NCBI GenBank assembly: GCA_026936325.1
Contig: JAPTHN010000019.1
Span: 7,528,253-7,592,252 of the forward strand
Direction of reading: 5' to 3'
DNA: 64,000 bases
From: Platynereis dumerilii
Lineage: Eukaryota > Annelida > Polychaeta > Phyllodocida > Nereididae
The position numbers and the translations under genes were made by a program. Position 1 is the stretch's first letter. Every line of letters starts with the position of its first letter. Positions 24,340 to 36,910 of this stretch are shown here, piece by piece. A model generated the notes under the pieces. That model was not told where the DNA came from. It saw nothing but the letters and a program-made list of their open reading frames with translations, and searched no databases.

Positions 24340-24533
24340 GGCCACACATAATTGATCTTTAGCTTCTCGGATTCCTCTCAAGGCCCTTTTTCTAGGGTCG
24401 GTCAGTAGGACAAAAAAAAAAAATTTATAATGTCAAAAAATTTTTTATTTTTTTTTTCAATTTTTTTTCTCCATCGGCAGGAAATCTATTGTGTCGGCGG
24501 GTCCGCGAAGCTAAGAATCAATTATGTGTGGCC
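24340..24533. mobile_element. PIF/Harbinger-like MITE, copy 1
   Basis: The ends GGCCACACATAATTGATC and GATTCTTAGCTTCGC (complement) form inverted repeats of about 30 bases, flanked by TAA on both sides (24337-24339 and 24534-24536). It lies 30 bases after the stop codon, inside the likely 3' UTR of the SH3/zinc-finger gene. The middle is poly-A/T-rich. A 3-bp TWA duplication with G-rich ends fits PIF/Harbinger MITEs. Confidence 0.88.
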
Positions 24534-25045
24534 TAAGATATATTTTAAGATGACGTACACTTGACTCATGTCATGATGAGATGTTAAGTATTATGTATGT
24601 TCACGTAATTCAGGAGTTGTAAGCAATGGAGTTGTGGCTGTTTAAAGTTTGTATGATGTGAAAGTTAAAAGACACTTTATTCATGATGGAGATATTAGTA
24701 TTTTCGTTATCTTGAAAATGTTGACGATAGTTAGGCCTTAGGCTGTTAAAATTTGTGTATATTATGCAAGTTGTGATGTGAGAGAAGATGATTTGAAGTG
24801 AGAAGACGGTTTAAAGTTAGTCCTCTAACTTTATTGTACAAGTTGAGAAAAACATGTTAAAAGTTGAGTATTAGAAGACCAACCCCACCCACATATAATG
24901 CTACCCAGAAGCCTCTGGGGTGCTCCGATCAAGAAGCGGAGGAATTTTCCGTACAGAACAGAACAGGGTTCACTGAAGAATGTCCTGAACGTCTGAAGTA
25001 GAGTGTGCAAATGTCTAAGCGTAAGCTAGGAGTGAAGATACTTGA

Positions 25046-25118
25046 TTGTGTAAGTTTGAAGTAAATTTGATTGTGTAAGTTTGAAGTAAATTTGATTGTG
25101 TAAGTTAGAAGTAAATCA
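25046..25118. repeat. 24-bp tandem repeat, 3 copies
   Basis: Unit TTGTGTAAGTTTGAAGTAAA plus TTTGA. Each unit contains GTAAGT. It lies in the probable 3' UTR or downstream region of the SH3/zinc-finger gene. Confidence 0.85.
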
Positions 25119-25873
25119 TTCAACTTGTAGACCATTTTTTCAGTGTCTCCGGTTGAGTTTTCATATCAGATATCATCTCTCAAGTCATTGTTTTTTTCTA
25201 GTCTACTACTCCGTGTTCTGTTCATTTGTGTTGTATAGCCATTTTGTAATGTACAAACTACAAATGTGTTTTTGACATGATAGTCAAGATCAAGGAAGTC
25301 GTTGAAGATCAAACCTGTTAATGACGAGTGTTCACAAGGTATCTTGTTCAATTGGAGTTATGCTGCGGTCACTTACTGGCAGTTATATGTTGGTCTTTGT
25401 ACCCTATTGAAATTATTTGCTTCGCTTAACTGGCCTATTGATATTATAACTTGATAATTACGATTGATTATTGCTGTAATGGTTTGATTATTGCTGTATT
25501 GGTTAACTTGTGATGTTGATGGCAACATATTTTTTCTTAGCGATTGAGCTGTCGCGGATTTGCGGTCCAAAACATTCGTTGTCATTTCATGAATTTATTT
25601 ATGAAGTATTTTTTGCTGTTTTCGTGCCTGTTTTGAGAAGTTGAACTTTTTGTTATAATAGAAGCAACTAGTTAAACGATTGTTTGAACGTAATTGTTCT
25701 GCGTCAATGCTGTTCTCTTGACGATAATCTCATTAATCAGTTAGCTTTTTGGTCTGTAGAAGTTGTTAAGCGGTGCTATACTTATTTCTATATCAAACTT
25801 TGTGAGAGTATTAGGATACGCCTGAGGTATCCAATGATTGATTCATTATGTAGATCTGATTTTCTAGATTTTT

Positions 25874-25879
25874 AATAAA
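25874..25879 (+). terminator. Candidate poly(A) signal, SH3/zinc-finger gene
   Basis: AATAAA followed by T-rich sequence, 1.57 kb after the stop. The intervening sequence is GT/T-rich, like a long 3' UTR. An earlier weak site (AATAAAAC near 23729) lies in an intron. This is the best of several options; RNA data would decide. Confidence 0.35.
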
Positions 25880-25899
25880 GTTTTATTGAAAGAATTTTC

Positions 25900-27108
25900 A
25901 GAGTTAGAATCGTATGATATCCATGAAAATATTTCAGTACCTCCTTTCTGTATTGTTGTGAAACCAGATTCTAAACTCCGATTCAACGAGAAACAATTGT
26001 AAGTGTAAATAGAATTTATTTCATCGTCAACATATATCCTGAATTTTGCATACATGTAAATGTAACATTGTAAAAAGCAAGAAATTTGCTAAAATAGATT
26101 CAATATCACAGGATAATGCTTCACAGAAAGTAAAATTAATATCAACAATAACTGAACGGGCGGATCCAGAAAATGTCCTAACCCCCCCCCCCCCCCTCTG
26201 GATCCGCTACTGCTTCAAGGATTCAAACCAGCATTAGATTTTCACTGCAAAATACAGGTGCCCAATGGTAAAGGCGATGCGCAGTTACTGATTTTCATGC
26301 TCAGTTGAATTATAGATTCGCCAGAAGTGGCACATATTTGTTAAATAGGCTCAATAATGTAAGGGTAAATACTAGCTTAATTAGCCGTCTACTAAAATTG
26401 AAAAGGTTAAAAGAGATTCCAATAAGGTGGCCGAGACATTTTGGTGATCAGTCGTTGAAAGAACTATGCATGAAGCTATTATGTAATTTTGAACACGAGC
26501 ATAGCTTTTCAAATTGGCAAGAGAACACACATGTCATAATAGGACTGGAAGTTTTCCAATAGGCCTTTCATTGAGCTTTATAAAATCATACGGTGCAAAC
26601 GATTTAAAAGAAGAAGCTAAAATCAGGCAGAGCTAGACTCTTAAAATGAATGGTTTTACCACCCGTTAAAGAGTGAATGTCGCAATCCGAAACCAATTAG
26701 CAATTTTGAGTCCGTTAAAGACTTCAATCCTAGTAGACTTACAAATCCAGAGATTTAACGATTTCTAGAATAAAATTTGATTATGAAAAATAATATGACA
26801 ACCATTTGAACAGGCAACAGCAATATGGCCTAGCTGGTAGTTATAGTTGATCTGAGATGTTGAATCACCCTTGGCATTACAGACATAATGAACTCAGTTG
26901 TTAAGTACATGTAAATAACAAATTAATCTTCAACATGTTAACTGCTGCCAGATAATACTGGAATGATTAAAACTTCAAATTTCCATCAAATGTTTTGTCC
27001 TATGTCCACTTGAAGAAAACTGTTCACTTAAAAGCTGACCTGCAGCCACTTCAAATATCTCTCTTGAATTCACTATTTCGATCACATGTCTATAATTATT
27101 TCCGATGA
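25900..27108. other. Gap between convergent genes
   Basis: No coding signal. It holds a fragment of the GGATCC-ended repeat (26158-26212: CGGGCGGATCCAG... CTGGATCCGCTACTG) with a long C run. The rest is unrecognised AT-rich sequence between the 3' ends of the SH3/zinc-finger and MFS genes. Confidence 0.55.
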
Positions 27109-27114
27109 TTTATT
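27109..27114 (-). terminator. Candidate poly(A) signal touching the stop codon
   Basis: The stop TGA (27117-27115) is immediately followed on the minus strand by AATAAA. If used, the 3' UTR would be only about 15-30 bases. A later signal may be the real one. Confidence 0.3.
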
Positions 27115-30100
27115 TCATATTCTTCCCCCATCTCGGTTTTTGGCACGGAACAGCATCGTTAATATTAAAGCTGGAAAGAAGAAATATTATCATTTAACGA
27201 AATCCCACATTATTCTTCATTAGCACTTTAGATTAAAAGTAGGCCTCTGTACTATGAAATTTGAAGAGAAAAGCCTCAAAAGGTACTCACTGAGAAATGT
27301 TAAACCAGCCGTAAGGAAAAACAGACCAGCCCATCCAAGGCGGTCACTTAGAATACTGGTAAGAAGGGCTCCGATGGGCCCTGCAATTGCCTGAAATATA
27401 AAAAAATATTTAAAAGAACAGAGTACACATTTTGCCACGAAGAGGGAATTATCAATACGACAAAGAATTGAGGTGTGATCATATTTTTATTAATGGAAAT
27501 GTTAAACTATCTCTCATTTGACACTATATCGTATCCCCTTATCGAAATTCCCCCAGCCACTTAGACCTCAAGTAGTGACGATTAATTAGATTTGGTATTA
27601 AAATAAAAGCTCCCACCATTTTCTTACAACATTCAATGTATATATTACTGTTTAGCACTCCATTTCGTTACTATTTGCATTTCAAAACATTGTTTTAGCC
27701 GCAGGTTCCTGAGAATAAAACTTACCTGAGAAGTAAAGAGGAGACCATAATTCACAGCCATGTACTTGGTACCAAATGTCTTAGCGATGGCAGTTGGGAA
27801 AAGTGCAAAGTTCCCTGAAAACGTCCAGAATAGAGCGCACACCCAAATGAAAAACATGACTTTGCTTTCTGCTTGTTGAGCTCCAATAAAAGTCAGAAGA
27901 AAAGCTATAAAGCAACAACAGAGGCACATCATGGCTGTCTGAAAAATAAATGTTAAATGGAGATAAATACGATTTTACAGTGATCTGCAAAATGATGACA
28001 CTCTTCATGATAGGGAATTAAGCTTATTGCAAGTATTTAATATCAAACTGGATGTAGATGCCATCCATTAATTAATTGATACAAGTCATCCAACCCAAGT
28101 AGATTAGCTCAGTTTTTGGGTGTAATTTCAGGGTGTCTGCAGCTTTTTTGAAACCAAATTCCAGGCTTTTTCCAGGCTTCTCCAGGCCAAGTTTTCCAAA
28201 ATTCCTGGCCTATTTTATCGATAAACTGACCAATTAACGACACGATACACACATTTTTTTCTGAACACGACATTTGTCCTTTTGTCCTATCATCGCTAAA
28301 AATTGCCAAAAATTTAGCAGTGGACTATTTTTATTTCCATACGACCTAATTCCAGGCTTTTCCAGGCTTTTTTTTCAAAATGTTGGTTTTTCCAGGCTTT
28401 TCAAGGCCTGGAAATTGAGAAACCAAATTCCAGGCTTTTCCAGGATTGGCGGACACCCTGAATTTACCGTGTAAAGATTCATATAAACTCTGGTCTACAT
28501 ATTTCAAATACACTCTGGTTCACATGTTTTAGACTGTAGAGATAGCAGACCTCACCAGTGGGTCAGTGCTGCAGCAGGAGCTGGTAGGCATTTTTCAGTC
28601 AAGGCATAAATGTTATCCATCAGGAAAAATTGTGAGCGTATGATGACTTTAAAATGAAACTGATGCCCCTGGACCTCACAACTTTTGACAGAGATCTAAA
28701 AGTCATAGTTAAATATAAAGTGAATATTTTCTGTTGATTATACAGCACTTCACTTACCTTAAAAGAGAACCTGTCCGCAAAGTGCCCCCAAAATATTCTG
28801 CCCAAAGAGTTGCCTATCGATGACACTGATCCAACGATAGCAAGGAAGTGGTCGTCATTTATAAACGTCTGGCCAAATGCCTGAAAATAAGAACTTACAA
28901 TATTATACATACCAATATGCAGATTCACCTTACATATTCGAACCAGAAAGTAAACTAAATTGCTATTCTTGATGTAGTTAGTGCATTTTAAACCCCTGCA
29001 ATGCTCAAAATATTGATTGGATGGTTAGGTAGGGCTTTATATCATGTTATGATTCCTGTATTACTTGTTTGGCTAATTACATAATTACAACAGAAGGAGG
29101 CCGGAGCTATGAGGCGCAAGATGATTGAAAGTGCTGTCCAAGTTCCAACATTATCAAACATACATCAAGACGACCCAGCCAAAGGTGCACGGGATCGAAT
29201 CGGGGACCAAGTGATCGGCAGTCTAGAGCCCAGCAAACGTAATCCCCCTCCCCCAAAAATTATGATAATTGAAAGTGACCTGACCTTATATAGAGTTGAA
29301 ATAAACAAGACTCCCATTGCACTGAAGAGAAACATGCCCCACAAGATGAGAAAATGGACGGTGCACAAAGCTTGTCTTGGTGGAATGTCAATTGAATCTT
29401 CAAATGAGTTAATGGTGACCCTAAAAAGAAAATCAGAAAAATAATAGTACTTCATAGTCATTCTATCAAAGTGCATCATCTTTCTAGAATGTATTGTAAT
29501 TTGCACACAATAAACTATTAAACAGAAATTCATTAAAATAAGACGATGAGAATCTCCAATTAATTAAAATTTCTTTTTCATCAATATTCTTTTTTTTTCT
29601 CAAAAATTTAAACAGAAATAGTTTCGGGAAAAAATGTTTCAGAAAAAAAAGGAGAGAAGTGCATACACGGGAAAGAAAAATTGGAGAAAAAAATTAATTT
29701 GGCCAAATCCTGACCAATATCAGGCTGATCCACTGCCCTGGTCACATTCGCGCCACGTTAAATTTCAGGGCAAAATAGTCACAGCCCCCCCCCAACGAGA
29801 CAGCCGGGGAAAAAAATTCAGTAAAAGAAATTTTAGGAAAAAAAATGCAAAAAAAATTTCTAAAAAAAAATTAAATTTTATTATCAAAGTTAGAAAGGTT
29901 TTACTTTTTTTGGGTTGTTACTTGGCAGCCGAGTTTATCGTAATTACCTTCCATCAGACAACGATATGACCTTATCACACTTCCCAATTTTATTTAGCAC
30001 CTTTCAAGTATTAATTTAAAGTTTTAAAACTACTGTTCATCAATATTTTAGTACAACAATATTATGACATGCATATTTTGCAGAACAAACATGATTGATC

Positions 30101-33100
30101 CCACCACAATATGATTCTACATAGACCATGCATTACAAACAGTTTGAAACTGTTGACCCAGTGAAAAATAATTGATATTTGGTTAAAAATAACCACATTT
30201 TACGATACCATTATCACCAACCCAAATAAAATGTCAATTTAATACACCTGCTTGCAAGCATGCCACATAACAATTGAAAATACGTTTGCATAAAACATAC
30301 TTAAATTTTTGTATTGGTCTGTCAAAAAAAACCAACAAAAAAAATAAATCAATATTACAAGATTAGGAAGATCATTTCGATGCATAATATTAAAAATTCT
30401 GTCCGCCAATTTTACGCAAATTAAATTGAACTGAATTACGAGTCAAACTGTGGGGCATATATATATGTTCTGATAATAAATGTTAATGTATGCAGGCAGG
30501 TTCAGGGCTAAGATTGAAATAACATAAGAATTTAACAAGATGAGACTCCAAAATAAGAAGACGAATTTTAGAGACAAGAATCTGCGGATTCAAAGCCTGG
30601 CTCAAGTGGCAGTGATGACGGCAAAATATGTGGCAGTGATGACGGCAAAATATGTAGCAATGCTGGTGAAATAGTTAAGTGTACTTTTTTGGAAATGGCA
30701 GAGAAATGTGGTTCTGAATTGGGGCAAGTGAAGTGCTGTTATTGTGGTTGTTCCATGAACAAAATAATATCAAAATAACCGCGAAAAGAATGTGTACGAT
30801 TTTTTAAAATCTTGAAGTTGCCCAATTTTCTCCTTCGAAAAAATTGGTGGAATTGAAAAAAATTTGGAACAAAAAATTGTTTTTTTTTAATCTAGGAAAA
30901 CAATTTTTTTCTTTTTTTTAATTTAGAAAAAAAAAGATTTAAATGTTGGAGCAAAAAATGTTTAAATTTTGAAAAAAAGAAGTTGCCCGATTTCCTCTTT
31001 TTGAAAAAAAAAAAAAGTGTAATTGAAAAAAAGAAGTAATTTTCATACATCTAGCTACCCTAACAAACCAATAAAACACAAAAACAGATATATTGAACAG
31101 TAGAGTTGACAGACAATCTTTTCAGACCATTACTCCTGAATTAGCCAGGTGAGCCAGGCTAAAAACTCTATAGTATTGAGGATAATTAGCCAATGAAAAA
31201 TGTCACTTATTTCCCTAATTGAATATTTCAATTAATTTATATCTTACGGGCTGCCTTCTTCTTCTTCTTCTTCATCATGTTCTTCAACCAAAGGCTCACG
31301 TTCATCATCCTCTTTTCGATTATACTGTAAATGAAGAAATACATACTGTAAACGGTGTGACTTGGAACAGGAATTTACCTTCACAAGATTCAATCTTTGA
31401 AAACTAATTTTGGCTTTGCTTCCTACAATCTTGAAGATTTTGATTGTGCAAAGTCAAGCCAGAATTATTTTTCAACAAGTTCTGGACTTTTTGGTCAGCA
31501 GTGCTTTGGAGTTGGCTTCAGTCCCAACTCCCCTGACCAGCCAAAAGCTGATTCATAGTTGACTTCCAACCCTTGACTCCGTTCAGATTTGTAATTCGAC
31601 TCTCTCTCCAAAAATCCCGACTCACTTAAATTCCTAAAACCTATGACCTGATTCTTGACTCAATTGACTCAAAGACTCCGAAGCTCTGTTCTCAATCAAT
31701 TCTTCTAAGGCCAGACTTCTTTAATTTTTAGCTTCTTGAAGAAGCTAAAAATCAATTATGTCTGGCCTAAACATACATGATCATGTCACTCCATTATGAT
31801 GCTCATTGCAACAAGAGTAAAATATTATTCTCCTTTTCTTACCTCAGGAGGTGGGTTTATAACAAGCAAACTGCCAACAAGTTGCAGCCCAGCATAAATG
31901 CCACCTAGGAGAAAAAAACAATTAGGTACGTTGTCTAGAACATCCTTGGCCTTCTCTTCCGAATAATACCTGAAGAGAAACAGAAAAACATACCAGAAAT
32001 TTATATGAAGACTCTGCAAGCAATCAAGCCCTCTAGGTTTGTTCATGGGAGTTTGTTCAGCGTATGACACTGAAAAAATTTAGCTAACCTACATCATGCA
32101 GTATTCCAGCTAGGCCATTTGAGCATGGCGCCGCGCCATGCCCGACCCTCGTCCGCCATGCCCAAAAAAAATTTAAAAAAATTGAAAAAAAAATTATTTT
32201 TTTTAAAAGTGCCCTCATTTTAAAAAAAGTGCCCTCATTTCTAGAAAATTGTATGCCCGAATCAAATCCTATCTGGAGCACTGTCATGTACAGTATACAA
32301 TAATGCAAAAAATGTTTGTCGTCACTCCAAGCCAAAAATTAAGTCCCGGAAAAATCATTACCCTCCACGCCAATGAATTTATCCCTCAGCTGGCAAGGGC
32401 TGATATCAATCTTTTTGTTACACTTTCTAACTAAACTATCATGTTTCTCCCTATATTCCCACCTAACATACGAGCAAGCATAGAACATATTTGACGACCA
32501 ACTTACTTTTCTGTAGAGCCTGGTGACACAGGTTTATCAGGAGACAGGTTGTGAGGGTTGATAAAAGCCGTCAGGACTTGGTTGAAAATAAACGCCCCTC
32601 CTCCGAAGCCAGCAACCACCAGGCCATTTGCTAGGCCTTTGTGGTTGGGGAACCACTAGAAATTAGAAAACAAAATAATTAAAAACTTCATTCAACATTC
32701 AATGTCATTCAGTCAAAAAAACCTAGAATTCTACCACCCCACAGGGTTAACTGGATTAACTTCTGTTATTTGGTTTGAACTGCAAATTTTGAAAACAATC
32801 ATTCGTTTGTTTGCTTGTGAATTTATCATGTGGCTCCAAAAAAAGCTAAAGGTTATCTGGCTTGCACATTAGTTGTCAGAAGATGCACATTAAAATTTTA
32901 AAATTAAATATGAAATATGATAATCGCAAAATTATTTGGAGTTTAGAATTACGGATTTATTTAAGTTTTGCATTCTCTAAAATTGGAGGGTGATTTAAAA
33001 AAGGCAGCTGTACTGTAGGTCCATAAACATTCTTAAATAGTAAAGTAGTCTTAATGGTACTAAATGACACAACATATAACGTAATACAAAATAACATCTT

Positions 33101-36100
33101 GCCTTTATTGCGGCAGCCATGGGAGGCGCATAGGCAATTCCAACCCCCAATCCAAAGAACACACCATAGGTCAACAAGGTTCCGTAGAAGGACCACTTAA
33201 TTGTAACAGAGGTTAGTAAAACACCCAAACTGAAGTCAAACAGTTGAAACAACCAATTATCATGTTAGTCAACAAATTAGGCCAGACATAATTGAGCTGT
33301 AGCTTCTCGGAACCGCCCAGGGTTCTTTTACTACTTCTAAAAAAAGAAATCTAAATTTTTTATTATGTCAATTTGATAAAAATTTGGGTGACAAATTTGG
33401 GTGACATTCTTCTTTTTTTTGAAGGGACAAAATCTATTGGGTCAGTCAATCTGAGGAGCTAAAGATCAAATTTGCCTGGCCTTAAGCACATCAATTCACA
33501 GTCGCGCAAAGTCAGTCAGGGAAAAAGGGGTTTGCGATTTTTTTTTATATCAAGCGATTAAAATCATGATTTAAAACAAAGAAATTGATTTCCTGCTCTC
33601 CCTCCCATCTCTTCAAGTCAAAGAAATCAAGATTTAATTTTTTAACGTATAAAGTCATGATTTGAATTCCCTAGAGTAGATTCATATCTGCCAACCCTGG
33701 AGTCAATTGAGGACTTCTTGCTTGTCTTCTTTTCTTTACTTGTGACTAGTATATATATATTCCTTGTTACAAGTAGGACCATACTATGAATACAAGTCAA
33801 GTCGTAGACACGCCAAGTCGTAGACACACCAAGTCGTAGACACACTTAAGAGCTCTCCCCCAAGTCGTAGACACAGGCTTTTCACAAAAAAATGTCATTA
33901 CCCACTCGTAGACATACATAAAATGAACTAACCAAGTCGTAGACACCACACCATCCAATCCTGTAGACAAAATTATTTTAGGGTCTACCAACTCGTAGAC
34001 AGCAAACTTTCAAGATTTTCCCAATCAACCAAGGACAAAAAGCTGTTTAAAGCAGCTAAAATGGAATAACATAAAGCAACCATATGGCAGCAATCCTGCA
34101 TTTCAATCAGGACACATCATATTAGTTCAATTATTTGTTCAATTGAGTTGATTGTAAACTTCAGGAAGCTTGCTTTAAAGCAACATTTGCAATTCAATTA
34201 AATCAATTAGCTCCTGATGGCAATTAGCACCTGCATGATAGACACTGTGAGGTGAAGGTCTATTGCCTTTGCAATTGAATGTTTTTTACTTCGTGTTGGT
34301 TATTTATTCATTTTTTTAAATCAACAAATGAAATGAGTGTCTACGAGTTTGTTAACAGCAAAAATACTCTGTCTACGACTTGGTAATATCACATTGACCA
34401 AAAAGATTGTGTCTACGACTTGGTGAACCCTGCCAATTTTGAAGTCTACCAGTTGGTAGCACCTGGTGTCTACGAGTTGGTTGTCTACTAGTTGGTTATC
34501 TACCAGTTGGTTTGTCTACGAGTTGGCGTGTCTACGAAGTGTCTTGATACCCCATACTATCAGCAGGGGTCCATATTCCCCGGTCGTCTCGGCATCCGAG
34601 ACAACCAGATTTTGAGAAGGACGCCTAGATCGGCCTTACCGATGTGCCACTCAAACAATACTAATAGTGCACAAAATTAATGTTAGTTAATCAACAAAAC
34701 TTACACAACATCAAAAAATTAACATCAAATCCAAAACCACCAGCTAAAAGTAACCCAAAAATAAATGCTTTACCTCATTATCCACCCTCCAATGAGAGAG
34801 GTCCATCGGGGTCCAATTTTAGCATTTATCAGACCTCCTAAAAACATTGAGAGGCCATGAGTAGCTGCCGTCACACCAAAAATCCAGACACTCGTTGAAT
34901 AACGAAGATTTTCGGGACTCCCTCTGGCTCTGATGTATGACGTGAAATAGGGCGTCATGTTGCCTGAAAAATTATTATTCCAAATGATAGGGTTGGTAAA
35001 CACTGAATTTAATTTGACCAAGTGCTGCTATATCAGACTTTTGGCATATACTAAGTGAATTGTGTGACAAATTGTATTGTTTTTAAAAGGGTTTCAGCCA
35101 CACAGCCAATCCTAACATGTATCTGTAGTCTACTTGTACATTTTTAATGTGAATTTTTATCATGCATTTTTAATTTTTAAATATCATAAATATATATCAA
35201 ACTGAAAAAGCACAAAGAATCTTTTAAACATACACACAATATACATACAATATCATACATTACATGTGCTAACATTATTCATTTTGACAAAAAAAATTGT
35301 GTTTGACTACAATAGACTAATTTCATGGATGGTTCTCCCAGTTAACACTCGGGGAAAAGTGGCGAATACTTAAATCCCATTGGCTAATAGCTTTCCCGCC
35401 CTTGCCTCTGATTGGTCCAGCCAGGGTGTCTCCAAGCTGGAGTATTTTTAGTGCATTTTAATGTAACTTCAAGGCTATATAACTTGGTCATTCTTTCAGT
35501 TAAAATTTTGAAAGTTGTCTTTTTGGATTTAGATGTATAAATCTCCTGTGTGCGAAAAGAAAATTAAGAATTGTTGAATTGCAAAAAACTTATTTGGGGT
35601 CCATGTTCAGGCCATTCAGTGAAACTGACTGAACACAGTCTGCTGTTGAAGCAGGCGAGCTAGCGAGGCTGCAGACTGATGAAATTCAAGTCGAAATGGG
35701 TATCGAATTGGAATATAGGTCACTAGAAGTGCTGCCCCTAAAGTCCGCGCTGCTGCCTGTCAGGTCCGCGCCCAGCAGAACGCACCAGAACTGTGCTGGC
35801 TGCTTCAGAAATGCATGTGAGCGAAGACCAGAAAGGCAGCACCCCGAGTGAAATGTTGTAGCCTGCTCACTTACGCTCGCAACTGAAGCAGGGTACTGTA
35901 GCCTGTCAGTGAAATAGGTCTGCTCCTACGGTAAGCAAAAAAAATCAAATTATATCAAGTTTTAACCAAGAAATTTACTATTGTTTTTATTCCCAACAAA
36001 GCACAATCAACTTCAAAGAATTCAAATGCATTTAGTATGTTAAGTTGTTAACGTTTTGAAAATAGCTTTCCCAATTTAACACTTGACATCTGCCACTTTG

Positions 36101-36792
36101 GGTCAATATTTGCAAACATAAATGTGAATTATGGAATCTCTATAAATATAAATGAAAATTATACACATGATATTGACATATACTCATATAATGCACAATA
36201 TAACTTGGGTTTAAGTTTTGAAAAACAGGGCAATGAGGGCATCTATCCTGGGGGCACAGGCCTGTAGCCAGGAATTCTTTTGGGGGGGTGCTTTTGGGAG
36301 GATAAGTGGACCTTTAGCGAGCACCGAAGGTGCGAAGCCGAACTAGGGGGGTCTGGGGGCATGGCCCCCCAGGAAAATTTTTGAGAAAACAATGAATAAG
36401 GTGCATTCTGAGCCTTTCTGATGGTGTTAAAGTCAGTCAATGTGATGTCATCACTTGGCCAAACTATAGTGCTGATGAAGATATGTAATTCAGAGCCGCC
36501 TGAGAACAATATGGTACCCAGATTGCCTAAGATGCATATTGAGCAATTCTGACATATACAGGTGGCAAGCTATTATATAATGCTAAAGAAAGTCAATACT
36601 TCATGAGCAAAATCCCAGCTGGATGTCGTTCGGATGAGACGTTAAATTGGCGGCCCCTTGTATCAGTGTCTATGCTGGGCAAAGATCCCTCACATGGGGT
36701 AAATGTGTAACATGTTGAGGACTCCCGCTCTCTCTCTCATCAATCAACCCTCATGAGCGCCCAGAACTGGGCTTAGATGGCTGCACTTACCA

Positions 36793-36843
<51 letters not shown>

Positions 36844-36844
36844 A

Positions 36845-36910
<66 letters not shown>

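Noticed and set aside
33788-34551. CRISPR-like array of a 12-base word
   Set aside because: Spacing is irregular, orientation flips in the middle, and a 9-bp duplication flanks the whole; it is a transposable element in an animal genome.
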